DNA of 64,000 nucleotides from Pristionchus mayeri (Eukaryota; Nematoda; Chromadorea; Rhabditida; Neodiplogasteridae). The stretch covers positions 44,010,044-44,074,043 of the forward strand of contig BTRK01000003.1 in assembly GCA_036245805.1 (NCBI GenBank), given 5' to 3'. Each line of letters begins with the position of its first letter. The first letter of the stretch is position 1. The translations under genes and the position numbers were made by a program. The notes beneath the pieces were generated by a model, which was not told the origin of the DNA, ran no database searches, and was given only the letters and a program-made list of their open reading frames with translations. This document shows, in pieces, positions 10,494 to 21,389 of the stretch.

Positions 10494-11015
10494 GAGAGGC
10501 GGGGAAAGAGAGCATGCATGGTGGAGAGAAAGGCGGATTGTACTAGTGGAACACGGGGGTGGTACAAGGAAATGTTGATCAACATATCGGTCGTGTTCGA
10601 AAGTATCGGATGAATCTAAATGTTCAGGATTTTTCTGAAAAGTGAAACTCACCTAATATGGTCTGCTCTTTCACTCTAACTAGTGAGAGAGTATGGAAAT
10701 GGAGGAGGGTGCAGAGAGGCGGGGAAAGAGAGCATGCATGGTGGAGAGAAAGGCGGATTGTACTAGTGGAACACGGGAGTGGTACAAGGAAATGTTGATC
10801 AACATATCGGTCGTGTTCGAAAAGTATCGGATGAATCTAAATGTTCAGGATTTTTCTGAAAAGTGAAACTCACCTAATATGGTCTGCTCTTTCACTCTAA
10901 CTAGTGAGAGAGTATGGAAATGAAGGAGAGTGCAGAGAAGTGGGGGAAAGAGAGCGCGCATGGAGGAGAGAAGGGAGGGATTGTACTAGTTGAACACGGG
11001 AGTGGTACGAAGGTA
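10494..11015. repeat. Tandem repeat, unit about 220 bp, two full copies plus a decayed third
   Basis: The unit beginning GAGAGGCGGGGAAAGAGAGC starts at 10494 and again at 10714, with only scattered differences. A third, more divergent partial unit starts near 10934 and fades by about 11015. Each full unit contains a small CTCTTTCACT...GAGAGAGT hairpin resembling the MITE core. Confidence 0.8.
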
Positions 11016-11157
11016 TGGTTTTATCGATATCGTATTATCATGCACTACAGCATTTTTGTCGAGACATAAAGAGCCTCTGATTTTTGAAAAACTTGGAGGC
11101 CAAGCATGACTTCGCTCAACCCAACCTGTGAGAATGTGAAAAGTGGAAATAGTGTAG

Positions 11158-11276
11158 CGAAGAGTTCGAGAAACGATGTCACGTTCTGATCGTTCCACAC
11201 AATATCATGACTGGTCAAGTGGTGAGATACAGTACAGAATGAAGATATCATTGCATACTTCCCCAGCTCTAGAGTA
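11158..11276. mobile_element. Degenerate TAGAGTTCG-family MITE copy
   Basis: Begins GAAGAGTTCGAGAAACGATG, matching the end of the intact 11574-11687 copy, and ends near AGCTCTAGA. The centre has diverged. Confidence 0.35.
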
Positions 11277-11410
11277 GAGACGTTAACCACAGAGATAATG
11301 TATGGGGGAGAAGAGAAAAAAATGAAGCACTCGCTCGATAGATTCCCCTGAAAAGCACAACGGAGATACCACAGCCAAGGAATTCGGTCGGAAGGCTTTA
11401 TCGATATTAC

Positions 11411-11564
11411 TTTGCAAGTTAAGTTCGAGATACGTTATCTCCGAGTTTTGCACAACGGCCCATTCCCGACTTTTTCTGATGTCGGTATAGTTGTCCAAGT
11501 TCTTCTCCTCGTACTTGACTTTCTGCTGTCCTTCGTAGTCGATTGTGATGTCCCAGAGATCATC
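11411..11564 (-). CDS. Orphan exon, acidic/basic hydrophilic
   Basis: On the - strand an acceptor CTCAAG precedes DDLWDITIDYEGQQKVKYEE...NLDNYTDIRKSREWAVVQN, open to a donor gtaata. Composition is protein-like. It lies downstream of the five-exon cysteine-rich gene, but phases do not match, and a MITE sits directly against its 5' edge (11574-11687). It may be a displaced last exon of that gene or part of a separate broken gene. Confidence 0.3.
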
Positions 11565-11573
11565 CTTGAGGTA

Positions 11574-11687
11574 TAGAGTTCGAGAAATGAAACCACGGTC
11601 TCTCCATTCTACACACTCCCTCTCTCCGCTCGATCGGTCGAGAAATTGTGTAGAATGAAGAGTCGGCGACCCGAATTACGAACTCTA
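11574..11687. mobile_element. hAT-type hairpin MITE (TAGAGTTCG family) with 8-bp target duplication
   Basis: 114 bp bounded by TAGAGTTCG and CGAACTCTA, flanked by the exact duplication TTGAGGTA (11566-11573 and 11688-11695). The internal hairpin is the shared CTCTCTC/GAGAG core. The insertion falls within bases of the acceptor of the exon at 11411-11564. Confidence 0.85.
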
Positions 11688-11819
11688 TTGAGGTACTATT
11701 CGAATATACAAATATGGGCCCTTGTTCGATATTAAGCCCACCAGCAAATCATGCATCACGAAGCATTAAGTTTGATGATAACTATTGTATCAGGTAGAAA
11801 TAATTTATAGCCTACCTAG

Positions 11820-14736
11820 TTAGGTGACTATAACGGAGCTAGCCTCACCTTGAGATACAGAGGAAGTGAGCTGCTTTGAGTGCATGAAGGAAAGTGTCGC
11901 AAATTTCCCATCGTCATGGTACGCCAGGTCCCTCGTTTTATTCAACTTTGCTTCATCTTTGTTGCAAAGGTAGCCGCGGCAGCAGCAGAAGAACCTGCAA
12001 TCAATAGACATGCACTAGGTCGGGTGAGAACATTGACACCATGCCTCCTTTGATATGTCAAAGGCTGCATGACGTCACAGTTCATCGATCTAGTGCCCAA
12101 TAGAAAGTGCATGATAGAAAACATGATAAATATTGAGCAGTAACAGCTGATATGCAAATTGGCCGTTTTGGCATTGATAAAGTTGACCGAATCAAGGAGG
12201 CATTGGAAGATTTAAATGAGAACATGCATGTTTCCTGGAAACTTGTCGAAAGCTCACGCATAGTTCCTGGAGTGCGCACAATAGGTGTTGCCCATGCGCA
12301 CTAGCAGCCGCTTCATGCCCGTCTTGTTTCTTACTTCATCGGGGTGGCCGGCCATGTCGCTAAGGAGAAACGAACACATCGTGTACTGAAATTTCGCATT
12401 CTTTAAAATGCCTAACCACTTTCTACGAAATATGACGCCGTACTTTTAAGCTTCAGACAATCGTTGAAATAACGAGTTTTCAAAAACTTGGTTTATAGAG
12501 TTGTATTGCATATAACAGACTATCTGAGAAAATCAACATATTTCTTCAGCGACTTGGCACTGGCCAAAAATTCGAATTCCTATTGACTTTACCAATAGGT
12601 CGGCCTCGTCGAGGGGAGCCGACGAGCATCGCCAGAAATTCGATCCGCATCCGCGCGGTCGCGGGCGCGGATGCTGAAAAAATACTACGGTACCATCTAT
12701 TTCTTTAAATCGACTCCGATCTCTGCGGCGGTAGGGGCGCTGCATTCCTTGACAAATTCTAAGATTTTTTTAGTGCGGTGAATTTTTCGATCGGTTTCCA
12801 TCTAACGCTAGGATCAATAATTCAACTTTTATTTCGGATACAATTTCAATTCCCCAGAAATTTTTCAAGAACCCCCACAAATATTATTATTGATTTAGCT
12901 TTTGCTTGAGCCGATACATACTTCAGAAGAAAGGCGCAATTTAATATTTTCTGGAAGTCAGTCAAAATGAATTTTGAATGATTTATGGTGTAATTTTTGG
13001 GTTACGGTAAGCGAGTGCAACAGGTGGGCGACTTTTCCCAATTGGTGCATAATAGTCTAAAATCGATTTTCAGACAATGTAACATATGTTGGGAAAAGTC
13101 GCCCACCTGTTGCACTCGCTTACCGTAACCCAAAAATTACACCATAATTCATTCAAAATTAATTTTGACTGACTTCCAGAAAATATTAAATTGCGCCTTT
13201 CTTCTGAAGTATGTATCGGCTCAAGCAAAAGCTAAATCAATAATAATATTTGTGGGGGTTCTTGAAAAATTTCTGGGGAATTGAAATTGTATCCGAAATA
13301 AAAGTTGAATTATTGATTTCTAGCGTTAGATGGAAACCGATCGAAAAATTCACCGCACTAAAAAAATCTTAGAATTTGTCAAGGAATGCAGCGCCCCTAC
13401 CGCCGCAGAGATCGGAGTCGATTTAAAGAAATCGATGCTACCGTATTTTTTTTCAACATCCGCGCCCGCGACCGCGCGGATGCGGATCGAATTTCTGGCG
13501 ATGCTCGTCGGTCCCCCTCGACGAGGCCGACCTAATGGTGGAGTCAATAGGAATTCGAATTTTTGGCCGGTGCCAAGTCTATTTCGATTCTATCAGATAG
13601 TGTGTTATATATGTTCCCTTACCCGGCAACTCGTATGTGAATACTTGGATCGGTATCCGTTGTGCGGCGGGTGGTAAAAGTCGGCGAAAGGAACAGCCAC
13701 CGCCAGGCAAACTTTGCCATCACTCCATTGCTGGGAGAGCTTGGTGAGTGCAGCGTCGCCTTTATGATCAGTACCCTGTAAGAATATTTTTTCATTGTCA
13801 GCGTGCGATTCTTCATCAGGTATTTGTCTTAGCAGTATTGATATTAGTTGCATATTGTTCGAAAAAACAGAGTTCGAGAAACGATATCACGGTCTCATAA
13901 TATAAGTACGCTCTTTCACCACTCTATTGGTCGAGAGTGCATGGTAAATAATAGTTTGAAACTATACCACCGTCGCTTCATTCTATACAGTCTCTCGCCA
14001 CTCGATCGGCCGAAAACTGTGGAAAAAGAATAAAGCGTGGTATCGTATCTCGACCTCTAGTAAATACAAAGACGGTGGCCCGAATTTCTAGCTCGGCCAA
14101 ATTTCGAAAAAAACGAGAATGGATAACCTCATAGCATTCGTGATTCTTCGTCGGTTCTTCTTTAGCCGTCCGTGGCTCATTTGCGAAGGGCGGTTCGTAG
14201 ATGTCGGAGTAATTGTGAGGAACACAGCGGGCAGTGGGCATGGTCTCGCCGTACCTGTGAAGGAGAAATGAATTCGGATTCTAGCGTGATTTGATATTTA
14301 CAACCGGAATACAGTATCGATTTCTTAGGACACACTGGATGCCAAATTTTAGTACTCGACTAATAGATGCTTCAATTTACTCGCCCCATAGTTCTTTTTG
14401 TCTTTCACAACTCCGTGGTAATGCTCAGAGCGCCCTATCGTCAAGCGCACTGTTCATGGTTCAATCCTGCCTGTCTACAAGTGATTTTTGCAGAACCCCT
14501 TACTTACCGCTCTCTATCTTCGCGGGTATCGTCTCCAGGCGGTGCACATGGCGGTGGAGTGCCCGGGGGAGGAGTGGAGGGCGGAGGGGTCGTGGTCCGT
14601 CTTACTACTTTCTTCCTTACAGAGGGAATCATTTCTCCGTATTCCTTCTGGCGATCGATTGGCTCACCATCGGTTTGTTCACAAGATACGAGAAGGAAGG
14701 AAGGAAGGAAGCGAAGATCAGCAGAGGAACGCGCAT
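11820..14736 (-). CDS. Secreted cysteine-rich CCCRGYLCN protein, five exons; signal-peptide frame broken at a (GGAA)n run
   Basis: Exons 14736-14508, 14254-14128, 13775-13623, 12385-12258 and 11994-11849 (or through to TAA at 11820) join in phase from exon 2 onward. Key segments are CEQTDGEPIDRQKEYGEM, a Thr/Pro-rich stretch, RCVPHNYSDIYEPP, NHECYE, DGKVCLAVAVPFADFYHPP, SHTSC, YTMCSFLLSDMAGHPDEV, MGNTYCAHSRNYA and FFCCCRGYLCNKDEAK. The exon order and cysteines match the gene at 35796-37174. In exon 1 the ATG (MRVPLLIF) is out of frame with the conserved CEQTDGEPIDRQ segment; a GGAA repeat lies between them, and its length explains the shift. Intron 3 contains a 1-kb foldback (12551-13579), and a MITE compound lies in intron 2. 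The role is unknown; these are likely extracellular. Confidence 0.65.
12551..13579. mobile_element. 1.0-kb foldback (inverted-repeat) element
   Basis: Two arms of roughly 480-500 bp are near-perfect inverted copies, starting GACTTGGCACTGGCCAAAAA and ending GGTGCCAAGTC, around a short central spacer near 13060. Arms contain an open stretch (KKILEFVKECSAPTAAEIG) readable in both copies, possibly a relic of a coding region. It lies in an intron of the cysteine-rich gene. No clear target duplication was found. Confidence 0.8.
13868..14090. mobile_element. Nested pair of TAGAGTTCG-family hairpin MITEs
   Basis: An outer copy begins AGAGTTCGAGAAACGATATC and ends GGCCCGAATTTCTAGCTC. A second hairpin with CTATACCACCGTCGC and GCGTGGTATCGTATC arms sits inside it. 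It lies in an intron of the cysteine-rich gene. Confidence 0.55.
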
Positions 14737-14739
14737 GGG

Positions 14740-15401
14740 GAAAATGTGGGAAAATTACAGGAACTGAGTATAAATAGGCATGAAGTAATGGAGTTATGCA
14801 AAGGATGTATTGAATGTAATGTAATGCAGTATCGTTAAAATGCGTATTCAATTTCGGGTCATAACGAGGTATAGTGCAAGAAGAGTTTGATGAAGAGTTT
14901 TAGGTATTATTCGCTTCTCTATTCTTCGATATTCGCAATTTCTCGAATTGTGATATTTTCCAAAAATCTAATAGAAAATATTTATCCGTATTAAGCGTCG
15001 ATATTTTATCGAAAGTCAGTCTATTCGTAATTTTGAGAAATATGAATTTGATAGTGAAAATCGTATTAGAATTATTTTGTCAAAAAAGAGATTTATCGCT
15101 CATGTTTCACTGCATTCCAAAATCCTTTTTCACCTTACCTCGTTTACACTTGGAATTGAATACTAATGGTTATAATAATGTACTTTTTGCAATACATACT
15201 TTACTCAAAGACACACATGCATATTTTTATGCACATCAACCCCCTCCTCTCTCAAAGAACCATGCGTTTTCTGCAGCTGAACTTGCTATTTGCTAGCTTC
15301 GTTGATATATCTTGTACTAAAGAGAAACCATCCACCGGCCTGCCACTGTATGACCAAATAATATTTCAATCGCATACAAATGAGAAATGTGCTATTCAAA
15401 T
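14740..15401. other. Intergenic, no gene seen
   Basis: Region between two - strand genes, upstream of the cysteine-rich gene. AT-rich, no supported exon. Confidence 0.3.
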
Positions 15402-16115
15402 TCAATTTTTTTTATATGAGGAAAGTTGTGGAGAAGTTACGGTAGCTTGCGAGGCCTGAACTTTGTATTCCGGCCTTGTTTACGGATCAATCACAACAGG
15501 TTAATTGATTCTCGTTTGTAGTTGTCGTATTATAGATAGTTCGATTCTGCATTGTGTTCACAACTTTTTTGACCGTCGATTGGATAACGTTTACTGCGTC
15601 AAAGAAGGATGATGCCAGAAGTAGTTTTGTGACCTCAAATGTTAACCGAAATGTACAAAATTCTAAACTAATAACCTAACCTTCCATAGAGCTTTGGTAA
15701 GGGAAAGCTCTCCGAGCCCTCGTTTGTCTGACATTTTTGCAAGCGAGAAAGCTCCTTTTGCAAGTAATCCAATCTGAAGCAGGTCAGTTTTAAATTTTAA
15801 AAAGATCAAAATTTGTAAAACAATTACAAGCCATCTCGGAGATCTGACGTGATTAGGATCCAAACTCTCCGATGATTCCGCTAACTTTGTTTCTTCCTGA
15901 AATACACGTTGAAATCACAAAAATACGGTAAAACCGACTAGGGTTAGCTATTCGAGCTTGTATTGTTATTTCGTCATTCTCGCAAGAGGCGAGGCGATTG
16001 TGGTATCGATATTCAATATCGAAATGCCTTCCCTATTACTAACCTTATCTCTTCCAACAGGCGAACTGCACACAATCGCAGCTAAAGCGAATAGCAGACA
16101 CACAAACACTCTCAT
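15402..16115 (-). CDS. Small secreted peptide/prepropeptide, four exons, 88 aa
   Basis: Exons 16115-16044, 15896-15849, 15773-15681 and 15455-15402 are all phase 0 and join cleanly. The product has a strong signal peptide (MRVFVCLLFALAAIVCSSPV), an acidic spacer (EETKLAESSESLDPNH), a mildly hydrophobic segment IGLLAKGAFSLAKMSDKRG with a KR dibasic site, then LGELSLTKALWK and a short tail ending SSYKKN. The layout resembles a nematode neuropeptide-like or small amphipathic peptide precursor, which is inference only. Additional in-frame ATGs lie just upstream (a repeated MRV-S-M pattern), so the start could be up to about 15 codons earlier. No cysteines remain after signal cleavage. Confidence 0.6.
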
Positions 16116-16518
16116 GGACACTCTCATTTTCATGGATCCAGACACTCTCATGAATCCTGTCAACAATTCCCAATTTGATCGAAAATCCGCTCGCAAAGGA
16201 ATCCATTATCATTGAGTACCAATTCAAGCCTATTGTGTGAGAAGAGTGTAAAGCTTCAGTAACGATCCACGTTCCGGTAAATTCCGTATCCTAACTTTGC
16301 AAGTAAAGTCAACAGCAATGACAATTTTGGCAAAATTCCATTTCAATAAAGCGATTTGTCTATGCATTCCCTTCGTCTCTTCACTCTCCTTTGTCTCTCA
16401 CCTATTGATCAATTTGGTCGATGCAAATCCCTCCTCCCTCCTCCTCCCTCTAACTCCTCTCCTTCATCCATTCACTTGTTTTCACTCGACGCCAAGCGGT
16501 CGCCTCACTCAATCTGCG

Positions 16519-17635
16519 ATGAAGAGAGCTCAGGTACGATGTCTGATCTACCGAACTACCGTACTCTAGGGCTACAGTACTGCTCTCTATCACTATCCGT
16601 GGATTCAGTCTTCGATAGAATACCATTGGACTACCGTAGTCCACCCTACCGTATCTCAGGCCGTGCTGAACCTGCACCACATCGGAGACGAGCATCGCCA
16701 CAGCGAAGATGAGCCGAAGATGAAGAGAATCGCGCTGCGGTGGGTTACTGTAGGGGAAGGAGAGGGTTACTGTAGGGGAAGAGATGATGATCGAGGACTG
16801 ATTTATTATTTCAATCGAGAACTAACGTTATTCCTCTTCAGCGTCGACGAGGGAGGCGACTTCGCCCCGCCCATCCAGGAGGAGGAATGCCGAGCAGGTA
16901 CGGCAAAACTACAGTATCCAGAAGATACCGTACACCTGGTCACGAGGCCACCTACTGTATCCATTCCGGTTAAAGTAGTCATTAAAGTAGGCAGCTACGG
17001 CATCTTCCGGCATCTTCCGGATATCCGGAAGATGCCGTAGCTGTTGCCTACTGCATCCACTGCATCGAGGAAGAGATACCATATCCTTGCCCCACGATAC
17101 CGTAAACCGACCTACTTACGGTACTCTACCGCGCGCTCCAAGATACAGTTCCCCAGTCTGCAGATACAGTAACCCGACCCTACTTACCGTACACTTCTTC
17201 AGTTCGTTCCGTGCTTATCCCATACATCGACGATTCGATCTCCGAGAGGGATCTGTTCAACGCCGTGAACAAACTGGGAGATGTCCAGTGAGTTACCGTA
17301 TCCCTCCGACAGTATCGAAAGGGTTACTGTAGCAGGGTTACTGTACCTTACAGTACCCAGTACGGTATGACACTCTTATTATTTGAGGGAGGTAATGCTG
17401 TTCCGTGGAGCGGTCTCGCGTGCGCTCGTCGTTTTCACCCGCAAGGAGGTTAATGCAGATCGATACCTTAGTGTTACCGTACTCCCTTTTCAGACGGCGG
17501 TTACGGTAGCCGATAGATCGATAATCGCAGTATGCGGCAACTCGTTCTTCGTGGATAGCGTCGCCGTGGGTACGGTAGCCGATCGGCTACTGATTTTCTA
17601 ATTCCGAAAATTCAGAGCCGATTCAGTCGATGTGA
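16519..17635 (+). CDS. Single-RRM RNA-binding protein (hnRNP L/PTB-like RRM), seven exons, 130 aa
   Basis: Exons 16519-16533, 16660-16739, 16842-16897, 17203-17287, 17388-17448, 17494-17569 and 17616-17635 join in phase from MKRAQ to a TGA. Residues 1-50 are charged (HHIGDEHRHSEDEPKMKR). The rest folds like an RRM: beta1 RSVLIPYI, helix SERDLFNAVNKLG, beta2 DVQEVMLFRG, beta3 SRALVVFTRKE, helix TAVTVADRS, beta4 NSFFVDSVAVE. The lack of aromatic RNP1 residues and the AL-V-F strand resemble the PTB/hnRNP L type. Those proteins have three or four RRMs, so this is a one-domain relative or a short isoform. Introns 2-6 are crowded with TACNGTA heptamers and one contains a strong palindrome. Confidence 0.7.
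16982..17046. repeat. Perfect palindrome in an intron of the RRM gene
   Basis: AGCTACGGCATCTTCCGG (with a second CATCTTCCGG) is followed at once by its reverse complement CCGGAAGATGCCGTAGCT, centred on ATAT near 17021. It can form a long hairpin in the intron RNA. Confidence 0.75.
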
Positions 17636-17639
17636 GCGA

Positions 17640-18436
17640 GCAGTGAGAAGGCCCTCCTTTTTCCAGAATACTCGGCCGTTTCATTCGATAAAGACTCGTC
17701 AGATAATTTATACAAGTCGTTTTCTGTGTGAAAGAAATGAATGTTCGACACGTCGATTTTCTTCTGACCACTCGCTTTAGATCCATTACTTACTATTTAG
17801 TTGGAAACGTTTTCGCTACTTCTGACCTTTTATGTCAGCCGACACTTTTCGGAACTGTTTCACTCATCCTATTGAAAAGCCGACCTATTCAGTCAGGCGG
17901 AGCAGCTGTAACTTTTCACTCCTCCTCCATCCTCTCCCTCTCCCTCCTCCCCTCCCTCCTCCTCTCCTTCCCCTGTCTCTTCCCCACCAGACGCCCTGTT
18001 ATTGCGCCCATTTAAAGTTGTCACTTTAGGGCATTCAAGAAACAGCCACCTGTCCTTTAGTGAAGTGAAGAGACCGTCGTTTCGTTTCTGGTATTCTAAT
18101 TGACACCCGTCTAACCAAATAGTGCTGCTAACAAACGACGGTAGTATGTGTTTGCTCTGCAATTTCGCTACTTTCTCAACCTCTAAAGGGGCATACCCTT
18201 TCACATGAAAGTTAGAAGCGCAAAGCTCAATTCAATCAGCCCCTAAACATGTTCATTGTTACCCTATACGCTTCACCGTGACATTTGATCCTGTTTATGC
18301 CTGTTATGCCATCACATCTCAGTCATTACAACGACCTTGCTTTCGACTGTATCTAAACATCGTTCTCCTTCCAACAATAATAGCCCCCGGCCTTCTACCT
18401 CGCGATATTTCCCTTGCTACAGTACCTTCACCTGGA
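17640..18436. other. Intergenic with a strong CT-rich tract
   Basis: Between the RRM gene and the zinc-finger gene. It contains an almost uninterrupted pyrimidine tract on + at about 17915-17985 and no supported exon. Confidence 0.35.
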
Positions 18437-20924
18437 ATGTCTTCTAATCGCGACGAGTGGTTGAAGAGGCCCAGACCACTGGTAAGGTTGCCTACGACTC
18501 GTAATTCGTTGATTTTTCGGAATTGTATATCAAAATATATAGAAAAGAAGTAGAGGCTAATCATTTACATATTCCTGCTTTGCAGCTCCCTCGCATGCCA
18601 CTCTACATGCCAAGTCCGATTCCTCCGGCAAAAAAGGTTAGTCGACGAGAATAATTTATTCGCATTTACCCTTCTCGAACACGGCTGCCGTACTGATTGC
18701 CTTTTACGCTATGTTTTTTTTCTTCAATTTGTGGAATTTCAAATGCGAAACAATTACCCGATGTCTCCATTCCAGATCACAAAGCCGACCACTCCAGTCC
18801 AACCTGTAAAGAAGATATCCTCAGCGAGCAAGGTCAATGTGAGTCGATTCGAGATAGGCAGCGAACGCTACACAGACAATGTTATGTTGCCTAGAAGCAC
18901 GTCGGGTAGCAGGGATGCCTCGTCCCAGCAGCAATCGGCCTCACCACACTGCGCCAACATGCGTACTAGTTTCTTGACGTGGCTGCACTTTTCCCGTTTT
19001 GTTATTGTTTTTGCAATCGTCATAACACATTCACACTGCCCTGTACGATGATTTAATTTACGAAACGCTGCGTGCATTGCAGGTTGCCACTGCTCGGAAT
19101 ACTGCAGGCGCGCCCCCACTTCCTGTACCCTCTGTAGCGACGAAGGTGAGCTGAAAATCAACAATTCGTAAAAGCCATGATATTTGCGGATATAAACTTG
19201 GGAACCATAACCTCATACAATCGGGTAATGATTTTCCGTATTCCAAATTGTTAGTGAGGCCTTGCGGGAAATAGCGGATCATCCTAATCTCCACAAGCTA
19301 TATATATGATCGTTTCTGCAGGTGACTCCTGCAGCTGGTCCGACTAGAATTGTTGCAACACCGAAAGCCAAAGTAAGTCTACATGTGAAGAGCGGTGAAG
19401 CAAAACTGCAGTAGTGATCAGTCATAGCATAGAACCATGACTTGATTCTGCAGTTTCTTATTTCTGACAACTGAGTTTATCGTTTCTTTCTCGTTTGACA
19501 TTAACTTTTCGGGTTCAGGCGTAAATACGCTATGCTCAAGCTGAATGCGAAGCCTTGCCGCCTGGACTTTCGTATGCAAATAATAATAATTATTATTATT
19601 ATTAAAAAACATATTTGTTGCTTTAAGAAGGAGCTCCAAAACTTGCAACATTTCCAGTCTGGCGCAACGACCCAATTGACGATCCTGCCCCAGATGTCCT
19701 GCCAATTTCACACTCAAGAAGGGAGAACCGAGGCACAAACATGCGCATCAGAAAGCGGTTAGTTCTGGCTCTCTTCATTTTGCTCACTCTCTCGCCGGTT
19801 AGAGAAAGTGAGAGAGCATGCAATTTGGAGGGAGCCAGAGTGTTGCTCAACACTATGGTTCGATGAAAAAACCGTCGTCTCTCTTCATTTACCACACTCT
19901 CACCACACGGTAATTAGAATGTGCAATATGAAGTCACGAAGACCTGTTTATTGAATTCTACGAACATTTTTTCTTGATTTTCACGGCCAGTTAGGGTTAA
20001 AAAAACACATATTTTCGATGCAATACAGTGGAAACTGAACTATATTATCATTTTAAGAGAATCTGGCACAAAATAATAGCAATCGAAAAGTGATTTAACA
20101 CTTGCAGATCCATTACGACGCTTTCTATCCCACGGCCCAGAACAAGAATTCGAAGAAGCCGCTGGAGCAGTTTCTGAGCAGACTGCTGGGAAGTAGGGTG
20201 GGCGGTGAGTTATATTTTTATTCGCCTCTATCCTTGATGGAACACTAACTTTATACATCAACAATATGTGAAATCTAGCCCATACGCTTTCTCTCAATGA
20301 TTAAGACATGTAGTTTTTAACGGCTCAACGTTTCGAAAAAAATTTTAATCGCTTGCTTTCAGGCAAGCGCGCTTGCATCCACTGCAAGGACTCGGATCGC
20401 TTCAAGGTGATCTACAAAACTCGCCAGGAATTGGCCACTCACATTAGAAATATAGGTTGGATAAGGTATTATGGAAGATCCACTTGCACTGTGCCAGTAA
20501 AAAGTCGAGTGTATTGTTGTATTTTGCTCGAGCATTGAGAGATTAATCTGGTGCAGTTTTTTATTGATGAAAAACACACGTTTGATCGCCAATTTAGGAA
20601 CACTCTACCGCCTTCAAGACTCTAAGGAAGGAATTCCGCAAGATCTCCATGAGCCGGTCGCCGACTCTGATGGAGTTTCTGGTAATTATTTAAATAAATT
20701 AAAAAAAAATGAAGTTCGTAATTCGGTCAGCTCTCTATATTGCGCATAGTTATTGGATCGGCACGACAGTGAATGAATGAATTAAATAAAGATACGGTTA
20801 CCCGAATTTCGAATTCTCAAAGATATGAAACAATGCAAATCACAAAATAATTTAAAGTGGGACAATAAATCCTGTGAAAGTCCGAGAAGTGTAAGAATTT
20901 CAGCGTAATGCCAGTTCATCCTGA
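18437..20924 (+). CDS. Zinc-finger-like protein with a Pro/Ala/Lys-rich N-terminus, multi-exon
   Basis: Five phase-0 exons encode a low-complexity basic N-terminus: 18437-18481 (MSSNRDEWLKRPRPL), 18586-18636 (LPRMPLYMPSPIPPAKK), 18776-18832, 19083-19145 and 19322-19372. Then 20108-20204 (IHYDAFYPTAQNKNSKKP) joins 20363-20465, which holds a C2H2-type finger (KRACIHCKDSDRFK...TRQELATHIRN). The next exon, ending at 20681, reads RKEFRKISMSRSPTLMEFL; that frame is supported because the duplicate at 34 kb differs in it only at third positions. A last exon at 20904-20924 gives RNASSS and stop. The splice into the RKEF exon is unsettled (start at 20598 or 20627). Two possible cassette exons near 19520-19750 do not fit in phase. 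Probably a nuclear DNA- or RNA-binding protein. Confidence 0.55.
19763..19840. mobile_element. Hairpin MITE copy in the zinc-finger gene
   Basis: Arms CTGGCTCTCTTCATTTTG and GGAGGGAGCCAG enclose the shared GCTCTCTC core, here inverted. It lies in an intron just after a possible cassette exon. Confidence 0.6.
20714..20816. mobile_element. Old TAGAGTTCG-family MITE, duplicated with the segment
   Basis: Ends AGTTCGTAATTCGG and CCCGAATTTCGAATTCT match the family termini. The same copy is present in the duplicate at 34219-34326, so this insertion predates the segmental duplication. Confidence 0.6.
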
Positions 20925-21389
20925 GTGCTCGAGCTCCTCTGTTCGACTTCCTCTTCTATTTCCAATCCTGCGAATTCAACTGCCAATGTCAATATGCATT
21001 TCACATTAATGTTTAATCAGTTATTCATTCGCAATCATCTTGTAATTCTATGAATATCATTTCGCATTCTGATTCAAGCCTTTCATTTGCTGATGGTATG
21101 TTTTTATCCTGATTGTTTTTCTCAGATTGGCCTGATCTCAATTACTGTCCACCTACTTCAGAAGTGTAATCATCTCATGAATTTCCCTCTGAACATTTGT
21201 ATTAGCTACTCGCAATCTGCATTGTATCAGAATTAATATCCCATCATTGATGATGTAGTGAACACAATTATTTTTAAAAAAACTTTATTAATCTGAATTC
21301 AGAGTACGGAATTTTCTCTCTTCCTTCATATTCTTCTATTATTTCTCATTTCGATTTTCTGAGGTGGGTATTACTTGCATAGTTTGCAC

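Noticed and set aside
10494..11015. CRISPR-like array
   Set aside because: The unit is about 220 bp with no unique spacers; it is an ordinary tandem duplication in a eukaryotic genome.
19520..19754. Two exon-like stretches (KLNAKPCRLDF and WRNDPIDDPAPDVLPISHS) in the zinc-finger gene
   Set aside because: They splice well to each other but neither end is in phase with the flanking exons, so they were not added to the gene model.
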